Source of the DNA: Oleiagrimonas sp. C23AA
Lineage (GTDB): Bacteria > Pseudomonadota > Gammaproteobacteria > Xanthomonadales > Rhodanobacteraceae
Direction: 5' to 3'
Assembly (NCBI RefSeq): GCF_011759385.1
Contig: NZ_JAARLY010000003.1
Coordinates: 186,001 to 250,000, forward strand
Length of the DNA: 64,000 nucleotides
Shown: positions 27,575-35,924 of the stretch, one piece after another
Layout: each line of letters begins with the position of its first letter
Position numbering within the stretch: position 1 is the first letter of the stretch
Made by a program: the position numbers and the translations under genes
Notes under the pieces: generated by a model
The model's database searches: none
Told to the model about the DNA's origin: nothing
The model's input: the letters and a program-made list of their open reading frames with translations, nothing else

Positions 27575-28503
27575 TCCACCGCCACCTCGGCCAGCAGGCC
27601 GCGGGCCAGCGCCTGGCGCGAATGCGTGCCGGCAGGAATCAGCCGGTGCGCCGCCACCGGCACAAACAGCGCCTGCACATCTTCCGGCAGCACGTGGCCG
27701 CGGCCGCTCAGCAGCGCCCAGGCACGTGCGGCGGCCAGCAGCGACAGGCCGGCGCGTGGCGATAGCCCAACGCGAATGTCGGCATGTCGCCGCGTGGCGG
27801 TCAGCAGTGCTTGCACGTAATCGAGCAAGGCCGAGCTGACGGTGACCGCCTGCGCTTGCTGGTGCAGCGCGGTGATGGCTTCGGCGTCGAGCACCGGCGT
27901 GGCCTGCTCCAGCAGTTCACGGCGATCGCGTCCGGCCAGCAACTCACGTTCGGCGCGGGCATCCGGGTAGTCCATGCTCAGGCGCAGCATGAAGCGATCC
28001 AGCTGCGAATCGGGCAGCGGATAGGTGCCGGCAAGGTCCAGCGGGTTCTGTGTGGCGACCACGAAAAAAGGCGCCGGCAAGGTATGGGTCTGGCCGTCGA
28101 CGGTGGCCTGGCCCTCGGCCATGGCCTCGAGCAGGGCGCTTTGGGTTTTCGGCGTGGCGCGGTTGATCTCGTCGGCCAACAGCAATTGCGTGAACACCGG
28201 GCCGGGATGGAAGCGGAAGCTGCCGGCCTCGCGCTCGTACACACTCACGCCGATAATGTCGGTCGGAAGCAGGTCGCTGGTGAACTGGATGCGGTTGAAC
28301 GACAGGTTGAAGGTGGCGGCAAGGGCATGGGCCAGCGTGGTCTTGCCGACGCCAGGTACATCCTCGAGCAGCAAATGGCCGCCGGCGATCAGGCAGGCGA
28401 AGGCCAGCTTCACCTGGCGCGCCTTGCCCAGCACGATGTGGTTGACCTGCGCCAATGCGGCGTCGAGGTGGGGGACGGTGCGGGCGTGTTGCGAGTCGGC
28501 CAT
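27571..28503 (-). CDS. MoxR family AAA+ ATPase
   Basis: Chaperone-like ATPase of 310 residues, first gene of the operon with DUF58 and TgpA-like genes. It has Walker A EDVPGVGKTTLAHAL (about residues 47-61), IQFTSDLLPTDIIG, Walker B LLADEINRATPKTQ (about 107-120), sensor 1 FVVATQNPLDLAGTYPLPDSQLDR and sensor 2 VGLSPRAGLSLL. MoxR proteins are thought to mature the partner proteins encoded beside them. The start at 28503 is 44 bases from the divergent GT39 start, so the two share a promoter region. Confidence 0.94.
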   Translation of the reverse strand: MADSQHARTVPHLDAALAQVNHIVLGKARQVKLAFACLIAGGHLLLEDVPGVGKTTLAHALAATFNLSFNRIQFTSDLLPTDIIGVSVYEREAGSFRFHPGPVFTQLLLADEINRATPKTQSALLEAMAEGQATVDGQTHTLPAPFFVVATQNPLDLAGTYPLPDSQLDRFMLRLSMDYPDARAERELLAGRDRRELLEQATPVLDAEAITALHQQAQAVTVSSALLDYVQALLTATRRHADIRVGLSPRAGLSLLAAARAWALLSGRGHVLPEDVQALFVPVAAHRLIPAGTHSRQALARGLLAEVAVE

Positions 28504-28547
28504 GAGTGCCTTCGATATCCAGGCGCGGAAGGCGCGGAGCGCTTCCG

Positions 28548-30173
28548 ATGCGCGGTGAGGCCAGTGTAACGAGCCCGGCGCGCGGCTGGCGAGCGGCGTT
28601 TCTCGGTTCCTTCATCGTGCTCAGTGCGTTCAAGGTGATGATTGCCTGCACGCTCTCGCCGTTTGGTGATGAAGCGTTCTACTGGTGGGAAAGCCGCCAT
28701 CCGGCCTGGGGTTATTCCGATCTGCCGCCGTTCACCGCATGGTTGATCGGCCTGGGCGAGGCGCTGGCCGGCCACGGCTTGATCGGCATGCGCTGGCCAT
28801 TCTTGGTAATGGGCGCGGCGCTGCCGTGGCTGGCCGTGGCGATGGCACGGCGATGCTTCGGCGCGCGCATCGGCTGGCAGGCCGGGCTTGCCATTATGGC
28901 CTTGCCCTTGGCCGGCACCCTGGGCGTGCTGGCCTTGCCCGATGTGCCGCTGACGCTGGGTTTCATGCTCGCCTTCTATGCGCTTTGGCGGGCGCTGGAA
29001 GACGACGCGTGGCGCCACTGGCTGGGCCTGGGCATGGCGCTGGCGCTTTGCTGGGCCACGCATTACCGCGCTGCGATGATCGTGCTGGCGGGACTGGTGT
29101 TTTTCGTGCTGGTGCCGCGGGGTCGCGCGCAGTGGCGCAATCGGCGTTTCTGGGTGGCGATGGGCGTGGCGCTGCTGGGCCTGGTGCCGCTGCTGATATC
29201 CAATCTGCGCGATGCCGGTGCGGGCATCGCCTTTCAGCTGGTGCAGCGCAATCCGTGGCAATTTCACGCCGACGCGCTGGTGCAGCCGCTGGAGCAGTCC
29301 GGTGCCTGCACGCCGCTGCTGTACGGCTTGCTGTTGTGGACGCTATGGCGTTGCTGGCGCCGCCGCGGGCAGGGCGGACCATGGGATCTGGCGGCCGTCA
29401 CATCGGCGGTGTTTATCTTCGCCTATTTCGGTTTTGGCCTGTTTGCCGACGACACGCGTTTTCGCGCGCATTGGCCGTTGCCCGGCTATCTGCCTCTGCT
29501 GGTGTTGGTGCCGGCGCTGCTGGCCGAGTGGCGCTCACGGGTCGGGCGCGTATGGGTCGTCGCCGCGTTCAGTTTGGCGGTATTCGGTGAACTGCTGGCG
29601 CTGGCCTATCTGGCGCTGGCGGCCAGTGATGGTGGTGCGGCGGTGCTGGCGCACTACAAGGCATTTCCGGGAAACTTCGTCGGCTGGCGACAGGCGGCGG
29701 CGCAAGTGCGTCAGTTGCGGGCGCGCGATCCGAAGCGAATGCTGGTGGCCGACAACTTCATGCTGGGTGCGGAGCTGGCCTTTGCGCTGGATCGGCCCAA
29801 TGCGGTCTACGTGCTGGACAACCCGCTCAACGTCAAACACGGCCGCGCGCCGCAGTTGGCCACCTGGCAGCGCAATGAGGCCGCCTTGCGCCGTGAGCAT
29901 GCCGGCGCACCGGTTTGGCTGGCCGTGGACGAAACGGCGCTGAGTGAGCGTGAGGAGCCCGATTGGCTGCGCTCGCTGTGCAGCCGCATCGATGGCCTTG
30001 CCCCGGTGGCGCGAGTGATGGCGTTTGACGGTCGCACGCGGCTTTCCTTCTATGCCGGTCGCGTGCCGGTGACACCCTTGCCGGCGCAACCGGCGCGGCG
30101 TGAGCAGTGCGTGGCCTGGCAGCGCGGCTATCAGGCGTACCTCAAAGCGGTGAAAAAACTCGACGCGCGCTGA
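28548..30173 (+). CDS. GT39-like membrane glycosyltransferase (ArnT/PMT superfamily)
   Basis: Predicted polyprenyl-phosphate-sugar-dependent glycosyltransferase in the inner membrane. The product of about 541 residues has ten or more helices. Near the N-terminus is the PMT-family acidic motif SPFGDEAFYWWESRHPAWGY with the catalytic-type aspartate, then SDLPPFTAWLI. The C-terminal 120 residues form a soluble domain (MLVADNFMLGAELAFALDRP). Acceptor unknown; lipid A or a protein is possible. The start at 28548 (MRGEASVTSP) is preferred to a GTG 42 bases upstream because it leaves room for a promoter towards moxR. Confidence 0.82.
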   Translation: MRGEASVTSPARGWRAAFLGSFIVLSAFKVMIACTLSPFGDEAFYWWESRHPAWGYSDLPPFTAWLIGLGEALAGHGLIGMRWPFLVMGAALPWLAVAMARRCFGARIGWQAGLAIMALPLAGTLGVLALPDVPLTLGFMLAFYALWRALEDDAWRHWLGLGMALALCWATHYRAAMIVLAGLVFFVLVPRGRAQWRNRRFWVAMGVALLGLVPLLISNLRDAGAGIAFQLVQRNPWQFHADALVQPLEQSGACTPLLYGLLLWTLWRCWRRRGQGGPWDLAAVTSAVFIFAYFGFGLFADDTRFRAHWPLPGYLPLLVLVPALLAEWRSRVGRVWVVAAFSLAVFGELLALAYLALAASDGGAAVLAHYKAFPGNFVGWRQAAAQVRQLRARDPKRMLVADNFMLGAELAFALDRPNAVYVLDNPLNVKHGRAPQLATWQRNEAALRREHAGAPVWLAVDETALSEREEPDWLRSLCSRIDGLAPVARVMAFDGRTRLSFYAGRVPVTPLPAQPARREQCVAWQRGYQAYLKAVKKLDAR

Positions 30174-30764
30174 TCAGGGCACGGCGATGCCGCGCTCGCG
30201 CAGCAGCCGGGCCAGGGTGATCAGCGGCAGCCCGATCAGACCGGTCGGATCGATGCTTTCGATGCGTTCGAACAGCGCGATGCCCAGCCCTTCACATTTG
30301 AAGCTGCCAGCGCAGTCGAACGGCTTTTCGCGCTCGATGTAGCGCTCGATGCTGGCCTCGTCCAGGGTACGAAAGTGCACGCGGGTGACGTCGGTGGCGG
30401 TGCTGGCCGGCGCTTCCGAGGAGCGGGTATCGATCAGGCACAGGCCGGTGTGGAACACCACCGTGCGGCCCGAGCAGTGCTGCAGCTGGCGTTTGGCCGT
30501 GGCCGCGTCGCCGGGCTTGCCCAGCGCTTCGCCTTCGCATTCGGCGACCTGATCCGAGCCGATGATCAGCGCATCGGGCGCCTCGGCGGCAATCGCGCGC
30601 GCCTTGGCCTCGGACAGGCGCAGCGCGCGCAGCGAGGGTGCTTCGTTCTCCAGCGGGGTTTCGTCCACCGACGAGCCTTGCTGCTCGAAGCCGGGCAGGA
30701 TGCGGCCCAGCAGTTCGGCGCGATAGCGCGAGGTGGAGGCGAGGATAATGCGGGGGGAATTCAT
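30174..30764 (-). CDS. Maf family nucleotide pyrophosphatase (YceF-like)
   Basis: House-cleaning enzyme that hydrolyses non-canonical or methylated NTPs such as m7GTP. The 196-residue protein starts MNSPRIILASTSRYRAELLGRI with the conserved SxR motif. It has the catalytic acidic region IIGSDQVAECEGEALGKPG (about residues 67-85) and ends with GLIGLPLITLARLLRERG. SDQV instead of the SDTV of YhdE-type Maf proteins supports the YceF group. The start at 30764 overlaps the stop of the upstream gene by 4 bases. It lies next to yceD-rpmF, as in E. coli, but in the opposite orientation. Confidence 0.92.
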   Translation of the reverse strand: MNSPRIILASTSRYRAELLGRILPGFEQQGSSVDETPLENEAPSLRALRLSEAKARAIAAEAPDALIIGSDQVAECEGEALGKPGDAATAKRQLQHCSGRTVVFHTGLCLIDTRSSEAPASTATDVTRVHFRTLDEASIERYIEREKPFDCAGSFKCEGLGIALFERIESIDPTGLIGLPLITLARLLRERGIAVP

Positions 30765-31222
30765 GCGGGGTTGCCTCGGTCGAGTCGGTCGAGCACGGCC
30801 TGGTCCAGTTCGCGTTGCGCCTGGTCCAGCGCCTTCAATTGGGGTTCCAGTTGATTGCGGGCCTGGGTCAGCGCATCCACGGCGCGGTCCAGCTCCAGCT
30901 GAGTGGCATCCTCGGCGTGGTCGCGAATCCACAGACGGTGCTCCAGCAGCGAACGCAGGCCGGCATCGACCGCCGCGCGGGCATCGGGTTCGCCACTGGC
31001 CGGCACGCCCGGCGCCACGGCCATCATCGAATGGGCGCGCTCCAGGCGCTCGCGGCATTCACGCAGATCGCGCTCCAGATGGTCGGCATGTTCGAGCAAT
31101 TGCATCAATGCCTGTGTACGCCGACGGATGCGCCGGTAATAATGCACACCCGCCCAGCCCAGCCCGATCAGGGCGGCCAGCATCATGGCGCTGCCGGTCA
31201 GTTCAATCGCATTCAAGCGCAC
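30761..31222 (-). CDS. Membrane-anchored coiled-coil protein, function unknown
   Basis: 153 residues, not recognised. One N-terminal membrane helix (AMMLAALIGLGWAGVHYY, about residues 12-29) is followed by basic RRIRRRT, which predicts a cytosolic C-terminal part. Two long charged helical stretches follow, rich in Leu, Glu and Arg (LMQLLEHADHLERDLRECRE and DALTQARNQLEPQLKALDQ), with a Pro/Gly break between. It overlaps maf by 4 bases and is divergent from yceD. Confidence 0.72.
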   Translation of the reverse strand: MRLNAIELTGSAMMLAALIGLGWAGVHYYRRIRRRTQALMQLLEHADHLERDLRECRERLERAHSMMAVAPGVPASGEPDARAAVDAGLRSLLEHRLWIRDHAEDATQLELDRAVDALTQARNQLEPQLKALDQAQRELDQAVLDRLDRGNPA

Positions 31223-31377
31223 TTCCTTATGTGTAGGAGGGTGAGCGGCGCCTTTGGCGCCTGGCCGGTCTAGTCTGCCCGATCGGCCGGGGACGGATAA
31301 AGCCGGTGGGCACGCGACAAGGGCAGGCGCAAAAAGGTTTGACTCACGCCATGGCGGCTAATTACAATTCCAAAGCT

Positions 31378-31893
31378 ATGTCCGAGACACTGCCAAGGTC
31401 CGTGGACGCTTGGCGCATGGTGACGGCGCGGCGCTCATTCGTCGGCCAACTGCCCGTAGAACGCTTGAAGCGGCTTGCCCAGGTGCTGGAAGGCACCGAC
31501 GGCCAGATCGATTACGAGATCGATTTTGGTCGCGATGAGCTGGGTGCTGCGTATTTTGCGTTGCGCGCCACGACGTCACTGACACTGCTTTGCCAACGCA
31601 CGCTGGAGCCGTTCCAGATGCCGGTAAAGCTGGATACGCGCCTGGGTCTTATCAGCGATGAAAGCGAGGAATCCGGCTTGCCGCCGGGCTACGAGCCTTT
31701 GTTGGTGGAAGACAACCGCGTCGACCCGGCGGCGGTGATCGAGGATGAATTGTTGCTGGTGGTGCCGCTTGTGCCGGTGTCGCCGCAGAGTGAATGGCCC
31801 GAAGATGGGCACGACGTGGGGCTGGAGGATGTGCCTCCCGAAGCGCCTGAAGACAACCCGTTCGCGGTGCTGCGCGAACTGAAGAAACACTGA
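31378..31893 (+). CDS. yceD: YceD family protein (DUF177)
   Basis: Protein of about 171 residues from the family encoded directly before rpmF in many bacteria and linked to 23S rRNA or ribosome assembly. It has GQLPVERLKRLAQVLEG, the conserved CQRTLEPFQMPV and the acidic PPGYEPLLVEDNRVDPAAVIEDELLLVVPLVP region. Typical members have CxRCLE in place of CQRTLE, so one metal-type cysteine is missing. The start MSETLPRS at 31378 is chosen; ATG 31351 is also in frame. The rpmF gene follows 18 bases later. Confidence 0.9.
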   Translation: MSETLPRSVDAWRMVTARRSFVGQLPVERLKRLAQVLEGTDGQIDYEIDFGRDELGAAYFALRATTSLTLLCQRTLEPFQMPVKLDTRLGLISDESEESGLPPGYEPLLVEDNRVDPAAVIEDELLLVVPLVPVSPQSEWPEDGHDVGLEDVPPEAPEDNPFAVLRELKKH

Positions 31894-31911
31894 TTTTCCG
31901 GAGAACCACCC

Positions 31912-32106
31912 ATGGCAGTTCAGAAGAGCCGCAAGACCCCGTCCACCCGCGGCATGCGTCGTTCGCACGATGCGCTGAAGACCGTGCAGCTGTCCACCGA
32001 TCCGACCAGCGGTGAAGTGCACCGTCGTCATCACATCACCAAGGATGGCTTCTACCGTGGCCGCAAGGTCATCGAGACCCAGGCCGTGGTGGCCGACGAA
32101 GACTGA
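31912..32106 (+). CDS. rpmF: 50S ribosomal protein L32
   Basis: Small basic protein of 64 residues: [20 protein letters not shown] at the N-terminus, then [21 protein letters not shown]. It lacks the four zinc cysteines, as expected for the C-minus proteobacterial form. GGAG lies 9 bases before the ATG. It is followed by the fatty-acid genes; plsX, which usually comes next, is not present. Confidence 0.97.
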   Translation: MAVQKSRKTPSTRGMRRSHDALKTVQLSTDPTSGEVHRRHHITKDGFYRGRKVIETQAVVADED

Positions 32107-32158
32107 TAAGCGCTGGAAGTGGCCGTCCATTGGTGGCGGCGCAACTTGCAGAGCTAAG

Positions 32159-32189
32159 GCGGCGCGTTTTTTTTAAGACGCGCCGCTTT
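32159..32189 (+). terminator. Possible weak terminator after rpmF
   Basis: GCGGCGCGT pairs with ACGCGCCGC, but the long T run is in the loop and only TTT follows the stem. It may be an attenuator between rpmF and fabH rather than a full stop. Confidence 0.4.
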
Positions 32190-32320
32190 GCGTTGGGGCG
32201 GGCACATGCGTACCCATGCCGGCGCATGAGGTGTAAAGTGCCCAGCCAGCCCGAAACCGAATGTATTGACGTTTCGCGTTGGCGCTTTTGGAACAACACG
32301 AAAATTTGAGGGGAACGGCC

Positions 32321-33289
32321 CTGACTTACGCACGCATCATCGCCACCGGCAGTGCCCTGCCGGAAAAGGTTGTCACCAACGCCGATCTGGAAAAGATCGT
32401 CGATACCAGTGACGAGTGGATTCGTACGCGTACCGGCATTCGCGAGCGACGCATCGCCGCGGCCGGTGAGACCACGGGTGATCTGGGCTACCGGGCCGCG
32501 CTGGCGGCGCTGGAAGCGGCTGGCGTCAAGGCCAGCGATCTGGATCTGATCGTGGTCGGCACCACCACCCCGGACATCGTGTTCCCCTCGACCGCCTGCC
32601 TGATCCAGCATCGCCTGGGCGCCAATGGCTGTGCCGCGTTCGACGTCAACGCCGCCTGTTCTGGCTTTGTCTATGCGCTGGGCGTGGCCGACAAGTTCAT
32701 TCGTTCCGGCCAGACCAAAAAGGCGCTGGTGATCGGTGCCGAAACGCTGACGCGCATGGTCGACTGGAACGAGCGCGAAACCTGCGTGCTGTTCGGCGAC
32801 GGCGCCGGCGCGGTGGTGCTGGAAGCCTCCGACGAGCCGGGCATCCTGGCCACCTGCATGCACGCCGATGGCGGCTACAAGGAGCTGCTGTACAACCCGG
32901 TGGGCGTGTCGGCTGGTTTCTCCGACGAACCCAACCACGGCGTGCGCATCCGCATGAGCGGGCGCGAAGTGTTCAAGGTGGCGGTGAAGACGCTCGATTC
33001 GCTGGTTGGCGAAACGCTGAAGATCGCCGGCATGGATGAGTCGCAGATCGACTGGCTGATTCCGCACCAGGCCAACCTGCGCATCATCGAGGCCACCGCC
33101 AAGCGCCTGAACATGTCGATGGACCGGGTCATCGTTACCGTCGACAAACATGCCAATACCTCCTCCGGTTCGGTGCCGCTGGCACTGGACGAGGCGGTGC
33201 GCTCGGGCAAGGTCGAGCGCGGCCAGAACCTGCTGCTGGAAGCGTTCGGCGGCGGCTTTACCTGGGCCTCGGCGCTGCTGCGCTACTAA
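32321..33289 (+). CDS. fabH: 3-oxoacyl-ACP synthase III (KAS III)
   Basis: Starts fatty-acid synthesis by condensing acetyl-CoA with malonyl-ACP. The active-site triad is present: Cys in [13 protein letters not shown], His in [12 protein letters not shown] and Asn in [16 protein letters not shown]. The product from 32321 is 322 residues, close to the usual 317-325, and reads [20 protein letters not shown]. This start is a CTG with GAGGGG seven bases upstream (32308-32313). The only other in-frame starts are TTG codons at 32279, 32288 and 32306, which lack ribosome sites or lie inside this one. fabD, fabG, acpP and fabF follow. Confidence 0.95.
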   Translation: MTYARIIATGSALPEKVVTNADLEKIVDTSDEWIRTRTGIRERRIAAAGETTGDLGYRAALAALEAAGVKASDLDLIVVGTTTPDIVFPSTACLIQHRLGANGCAAFDVNAACSGFVYALGVADKFIRSGQTKKALVIGAETLTRMVDWNERETCVLFGDGAGAVVLEASDEPGILATCMHADGGYKELLYNPVGVSAGFSDEPNHGVRIRMSGREVFKVAVKTLDSLVGETLKIAGMDESQIDWLIPHQANLRIIEATAKRLNMSMDRVIVTVDKHANTSSGSVPLALDEAVRSGKVERGQNLLLEAFGGGFTWASALLRY

Positions 33290-33321
33290 GCGCCGGCGGT
33301 ATTCGCGCCATCGAAAGCTGG

Positions 33322-33353
33322 AAACGGGCTGACCCTTGGTCGGCCCGTTTTGC
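33322..33353 (+). terminator. Terminator or attenuator after fabH
   Basis: A 13-base stem, AAACGGGCTGACC with GGTCGGCCCGTTT, around loop CTT, followed by a short T tail. It sits between fabH and fabD, so fabD onwards may also have its own promoter. Confidence 0.75.
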
Positions 33354-33475
33354 ATTGGCGCGCCCGCCAGCGCCATTGACGGGCGTTGAGTGGCCGATTC
33401 AAACGCTTGACTGCTGCCTGTCGGCGCGTTTGCTGGCACCATGTACCGTTTCACGCAACACAAGGTTTTCCTGCC

Positions 33476-34423
33476 ATGACCGATGTTCGTGCATCGCTTG
33501 CTTTTGTGTTTCCCGGCCAGGGCTCGCAGTCGGTGGGCATGCTGGCCGACCTGGCCGCCTCGCATGCTGCCATCAAGGCCACTTTCGACGAAGCTTCCGC
33601 AGGCGCAGGCGTCGACCTGTGGGCGTTGTCCCAGGATGGTCCGGCCGAGGATCTGAACCGCACCGAGAACACGCAGCCGGCGCTGCTGGCCGCCTCCGTG
33701 GCGGTGTGGCGCGCCTGGCGCGAACGCGGTGGCGCGATGCCCTCGCACATGGCCGGGCACAGCCTGGGTGAATACAGCGCGCTGGTCTGCGCCGATGCGC
33801 TGTCGCTGCACGATGCCGCGGCGCTGGTGGCCGAGCGTGGTCGCCTGATGCAGGCCGCGGTGCCAGCGGGTACCGGCGCCATGGCCGCGGTACTGGGCGC
33901 CGACGATGCACTGGTGGCCAAGGTCTGCGAAGAGGTGGCCCAGGGCCAGGTGCTGGCGCCGGCCAACTTCAATTCGCCGGGACAGGTGGTGATCGCCGGC
34001 AACGCCGAGGCCATCGAGCGCGCGCAGGCGCGTCTGGCCGAAGAAGGCATCAAGAAGGTGGTCAAGCTGGCCGTCTCGGTACCCTCGCATTGCGCATTGA
34101 TGCGCGAGGCGGCCGATGCGCTGGCCCAGCGCATGGAGAAGATCGACTGGTCGCAGCCGAAGGTGCCGGTGATACAGAATGCCGAGGCGCGCAGCTACGA
34201 GCAGCTCGATGATATCCGCGGCGCGCTGCAGCGCCAGCTGTACATGCCGGTGCGCTGGACCGAATGCGTGCAGGCGCTGGCGGCGGCCGGTGTCAGCGAA
34301 CTGGTCGAATGCGGCCCGGGCAAGGTGCTGACCGGCCTGGCCAAGCGCATCGACCGTGGCCTGGCTGCCCGCGCCATCGGCGAGCCGGCCGCGTTTGACG
34401 CCGCGTTTGACGAGTTGGCCTAA
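33476..34423 (+). CDS. fabD: Malonyl-CoA-ACP transacylase
   Basis: Moves malonyl from CoA to ACP to supply chain elongation. The 315-residue protein begins SLAFVFPGQGSQSVGML, has the nucleophile serine in AGHSLGEYSALV (about residue 95), the substrate-binding TQPALLAASVA and the catalytic histidine in VSVPSHCALM. The C-terminus carries ECGPGKVLTGLAKRID. The start at 33476 is the ATG directly before TDVRASLAFVF; upstream in-frame sequence is not FabD-like. Confidence 0.97.
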   Translation: MTDVRASLAFVFPGQGSQSVGMLADLAASHAAIKATFDEASAGAGVDLWALSQDGPAEDLNRTENTQPALLAASVAVWRAWRERGGAMPSHMAGHSLGEYSALVCADALSLHDAAALVAERGRLMQAAVPAGTGAMAAVLGADDALVAKVCEEVAQGQVLAPANFNSPGQVVIAGNAEAIERAQARLAEEGIKKVVKLAVSVPSHCALMREAADALAQRMEKIDWSQPKVPVIQNAEARSYEQLDDIRGALQRQLYMPVRWTECVQALAAAGVSELVECGPGKVLTGLAKRIDRGLAARAIGEPAAFDAAFDELA

Positions 34424-34492
34424 AGCCCCAAGGTTTTCGGCCCCGGCGGCAGCGTCGGGGCCTCATCTTCACTTTCATCGGGATCCATCATC

Positions 34493-35236
34493 ATGAGCAA
34501 GCCGCTTGAAGGCGAAATTGCCCTGGTCACCGGCGCCAGCCGTGGCATCGGCGCCGCCATTGCCGACGAACTGGCCGCGCAGGGCGCCATCGTCATCGGC
34601 ACCGCCACCAGCGAATCGGGTGCGGCCGCCATCGGCGAGCGTCTGGCCGCCCATGGCGGCGCGGGTCGTGCGCTGAACGTCACCGACGCGGCCTCCGTGG
34701 AGGCGCTGGTTGGCGCCATTGCCAAGGAGTTCGGTCCTGTCAGCATCCTGGTCAACAACGCCGGCATCACCCGTGACCAGCTGCTACTGCGCATGCGCGA
34801 TGACGAGTGGAACGACATTATCGATACCAATCTGTCGTCGGTGTACCGCACCTCCAAGGCGGTGCTGCGCGGAATGATGAAGGCGCGCAAGGGCCGCATC
34901 GTCAATATCGCTTCGGTGGTCGGCGTGACCGGCAACCCCGGCCAGGCCAACTACGCGGCGGCCAAGGCCGGCATGATCGCCTTCGGCAAATCGTTGGCGC
35001 GCGAGATCGGTTCGCGCGGCATCACCGTCAACACGGTGGCGCCGGGCTTTATCGATACCGACATGACCCGCGCCTTGGGCGAGGATCAGCGTGCCGCGCT
35101 GGAAGGCCAGATCGCCCTGGGCCGTCTGGGCGAGCCGGGCGACATTGCCAAGGCGGTGGCATTTCTGGCCTCGCCGTCGGCGGCCTACATCACCGGTGAG
35201 ACGCTGCACGTCAACGGCGGCATGTACATGCCCTGA
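34493..35236 (+). CDS. fabG: 3-oxoacyl-ACP reductase
   Basis: NADPH-dependent reduction of 3-oxoacyl-ACP in each elongation cycle. The 247-residue short-chain dehydrogenase has the cofactor loop VTGASRGIGAAIA, NNAGITRD, catalytic Ser in VNIASVVGVTGNPG, Tyr and Lys in ANYAAAKAGMIAFGKSLA, and the C-terminal GETLHVNGGMYMP. It lies between fabD and acpP in the standard order. Confidence 0.97.
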   Translation: MSKPLEGEIALVTGASRGIGAAIADELAAQGAIVIGTATSESGAAAIGERLAAHGGAGRALNVTDAASVEALVGAIAKEFGPVSILVNNAGITRDQLLLRMRDDEWNDIIDTNLSSVYRTSKAVLRGMMKARKGRIVNIASVVGVTGNPGQANYAAAKAGMIAFGKSLAREIGSRGITVNTVAPGFIDTDMTRALGEDQRAALEGQIALGRLGEPGDIAKAVAFLASPSAAYITGETLHVNGGMYMP

Positions 35237-35291
35237 TGGGCCTCGGTCGGCGCGGCACCTTCGTCACGTCGGCTGCACAGGTATCGGGCCA

Positions 35292-35320
35292 TCGTCACCG
35301 CGGTGGTGGTGGCTTATACT
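35292..35320 (+). promoter_or_regulatory. Possible acpP promoter in the fabG-acpP gap
   Basis: TCGTCA (35292-35297), 17 bases, TATACT (35315-35320), in the 297-base gap before acpP. A second weak candidate has TACAAT at 35493-35498. An own promoter is expected because acyl carrier protein is needed in large amounts. Otherwise I see nothing in this gap. Confidence 0.3.
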
Positions 35321-35533
35321 TGTACAAAGGTGCAGGGCGTCAGAGGGCGATCGGCCCGCCGCGTACGGCGGCGTAGGGCAAAAAGGTCGCCTCGATGGTC
35401 GTTTTGCGCGACAATACAGAAACGTTCGGCATGCATTGTGCCGAATGGATGTCCACCACGGCCGGACGCTAGCGAATGGTGGCCAATGCCACTACAATGC
35501 GCCGGTTTTATCCCCTCGGGAGGTCACATACAC

Positions 35534-35773
35534 ATGAGCACCATCGAAGAGCGCGTCAAGAAGATTGTCGTCGAACAGCTTGGCGTCAAAGAAGACGAAG
35601 TCACCACCAACGCTTCGTTCGTAGACGATCTGGGCGCCGATTCGCTGGACACGGTCGAGCTGGTCATGGCTCTCGAAGAAGAGTTCGAGACCGAGATTCC
35701 CGACGAGGAAGCGGAAAAGATCACCACGGTCCAGCAGGCCGTCGACTACATCAAGGCGCACGTCAAGTCCTGA
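35534..35773 (+). CDS. acpP: Acyl carrier protein
   Basis: Carrier of the growing acyl chain. The 79-residue acidic protein has the phosphopantetheine-attachment serine in [18 protein letters not shown] (serine about residue 37) and the usual start [17 protein letters not shown]. The start at 35534 follows GGGAGG (35518-35523). A long in-frame extension upstream is not ACP-like and is ignored. Confidence 0.98.
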   Translation: MSTIEERVKKIVVEQLGVKEDEVTTNASFVDDLGADSLDTVELVMALEEEFETEIPDEEAEKITTVQQAVDYIKAHVKS

Positions 35774-35833
35774 TGCGGTCGCGATGGGGCGGCTGGTTTG
35801 TAAGGCTTGCCGCACCTGTCTGCACGACACCGA

Positions 35834-35859
35834 AAGCTGCGCCTTGATGGCGCAGTTTT
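35834..35859 (+). terminator. Terminator after acpP
   Basis: CTGCGCC, loop TTGAT, GGCGCAG and four T. Probably partial, separating abundant acpP message from fabF. Confidence 0.65.
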
Positions 35860-35924
35860 CGTTTCTGCACAGTGTAACCTGCGCCGGCGTATGGTAGCCG
35901 GCGGACCAACGACGGAAGATGAGC

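Noticed and set aside
32069..34090. A 673-codon open frame on the minus strand across fabH and fabD
   Set aside because: It lies opposite two certain genes, has low-complexity composition typical of antisense frames in GC-rich DNA, and shows no domain.
35303..35533. In-frame extension upstream of acpP
   Set aside because: It is not ACP-like, and ATG 35534 has a good ribosome site and the exact family N-terminus.
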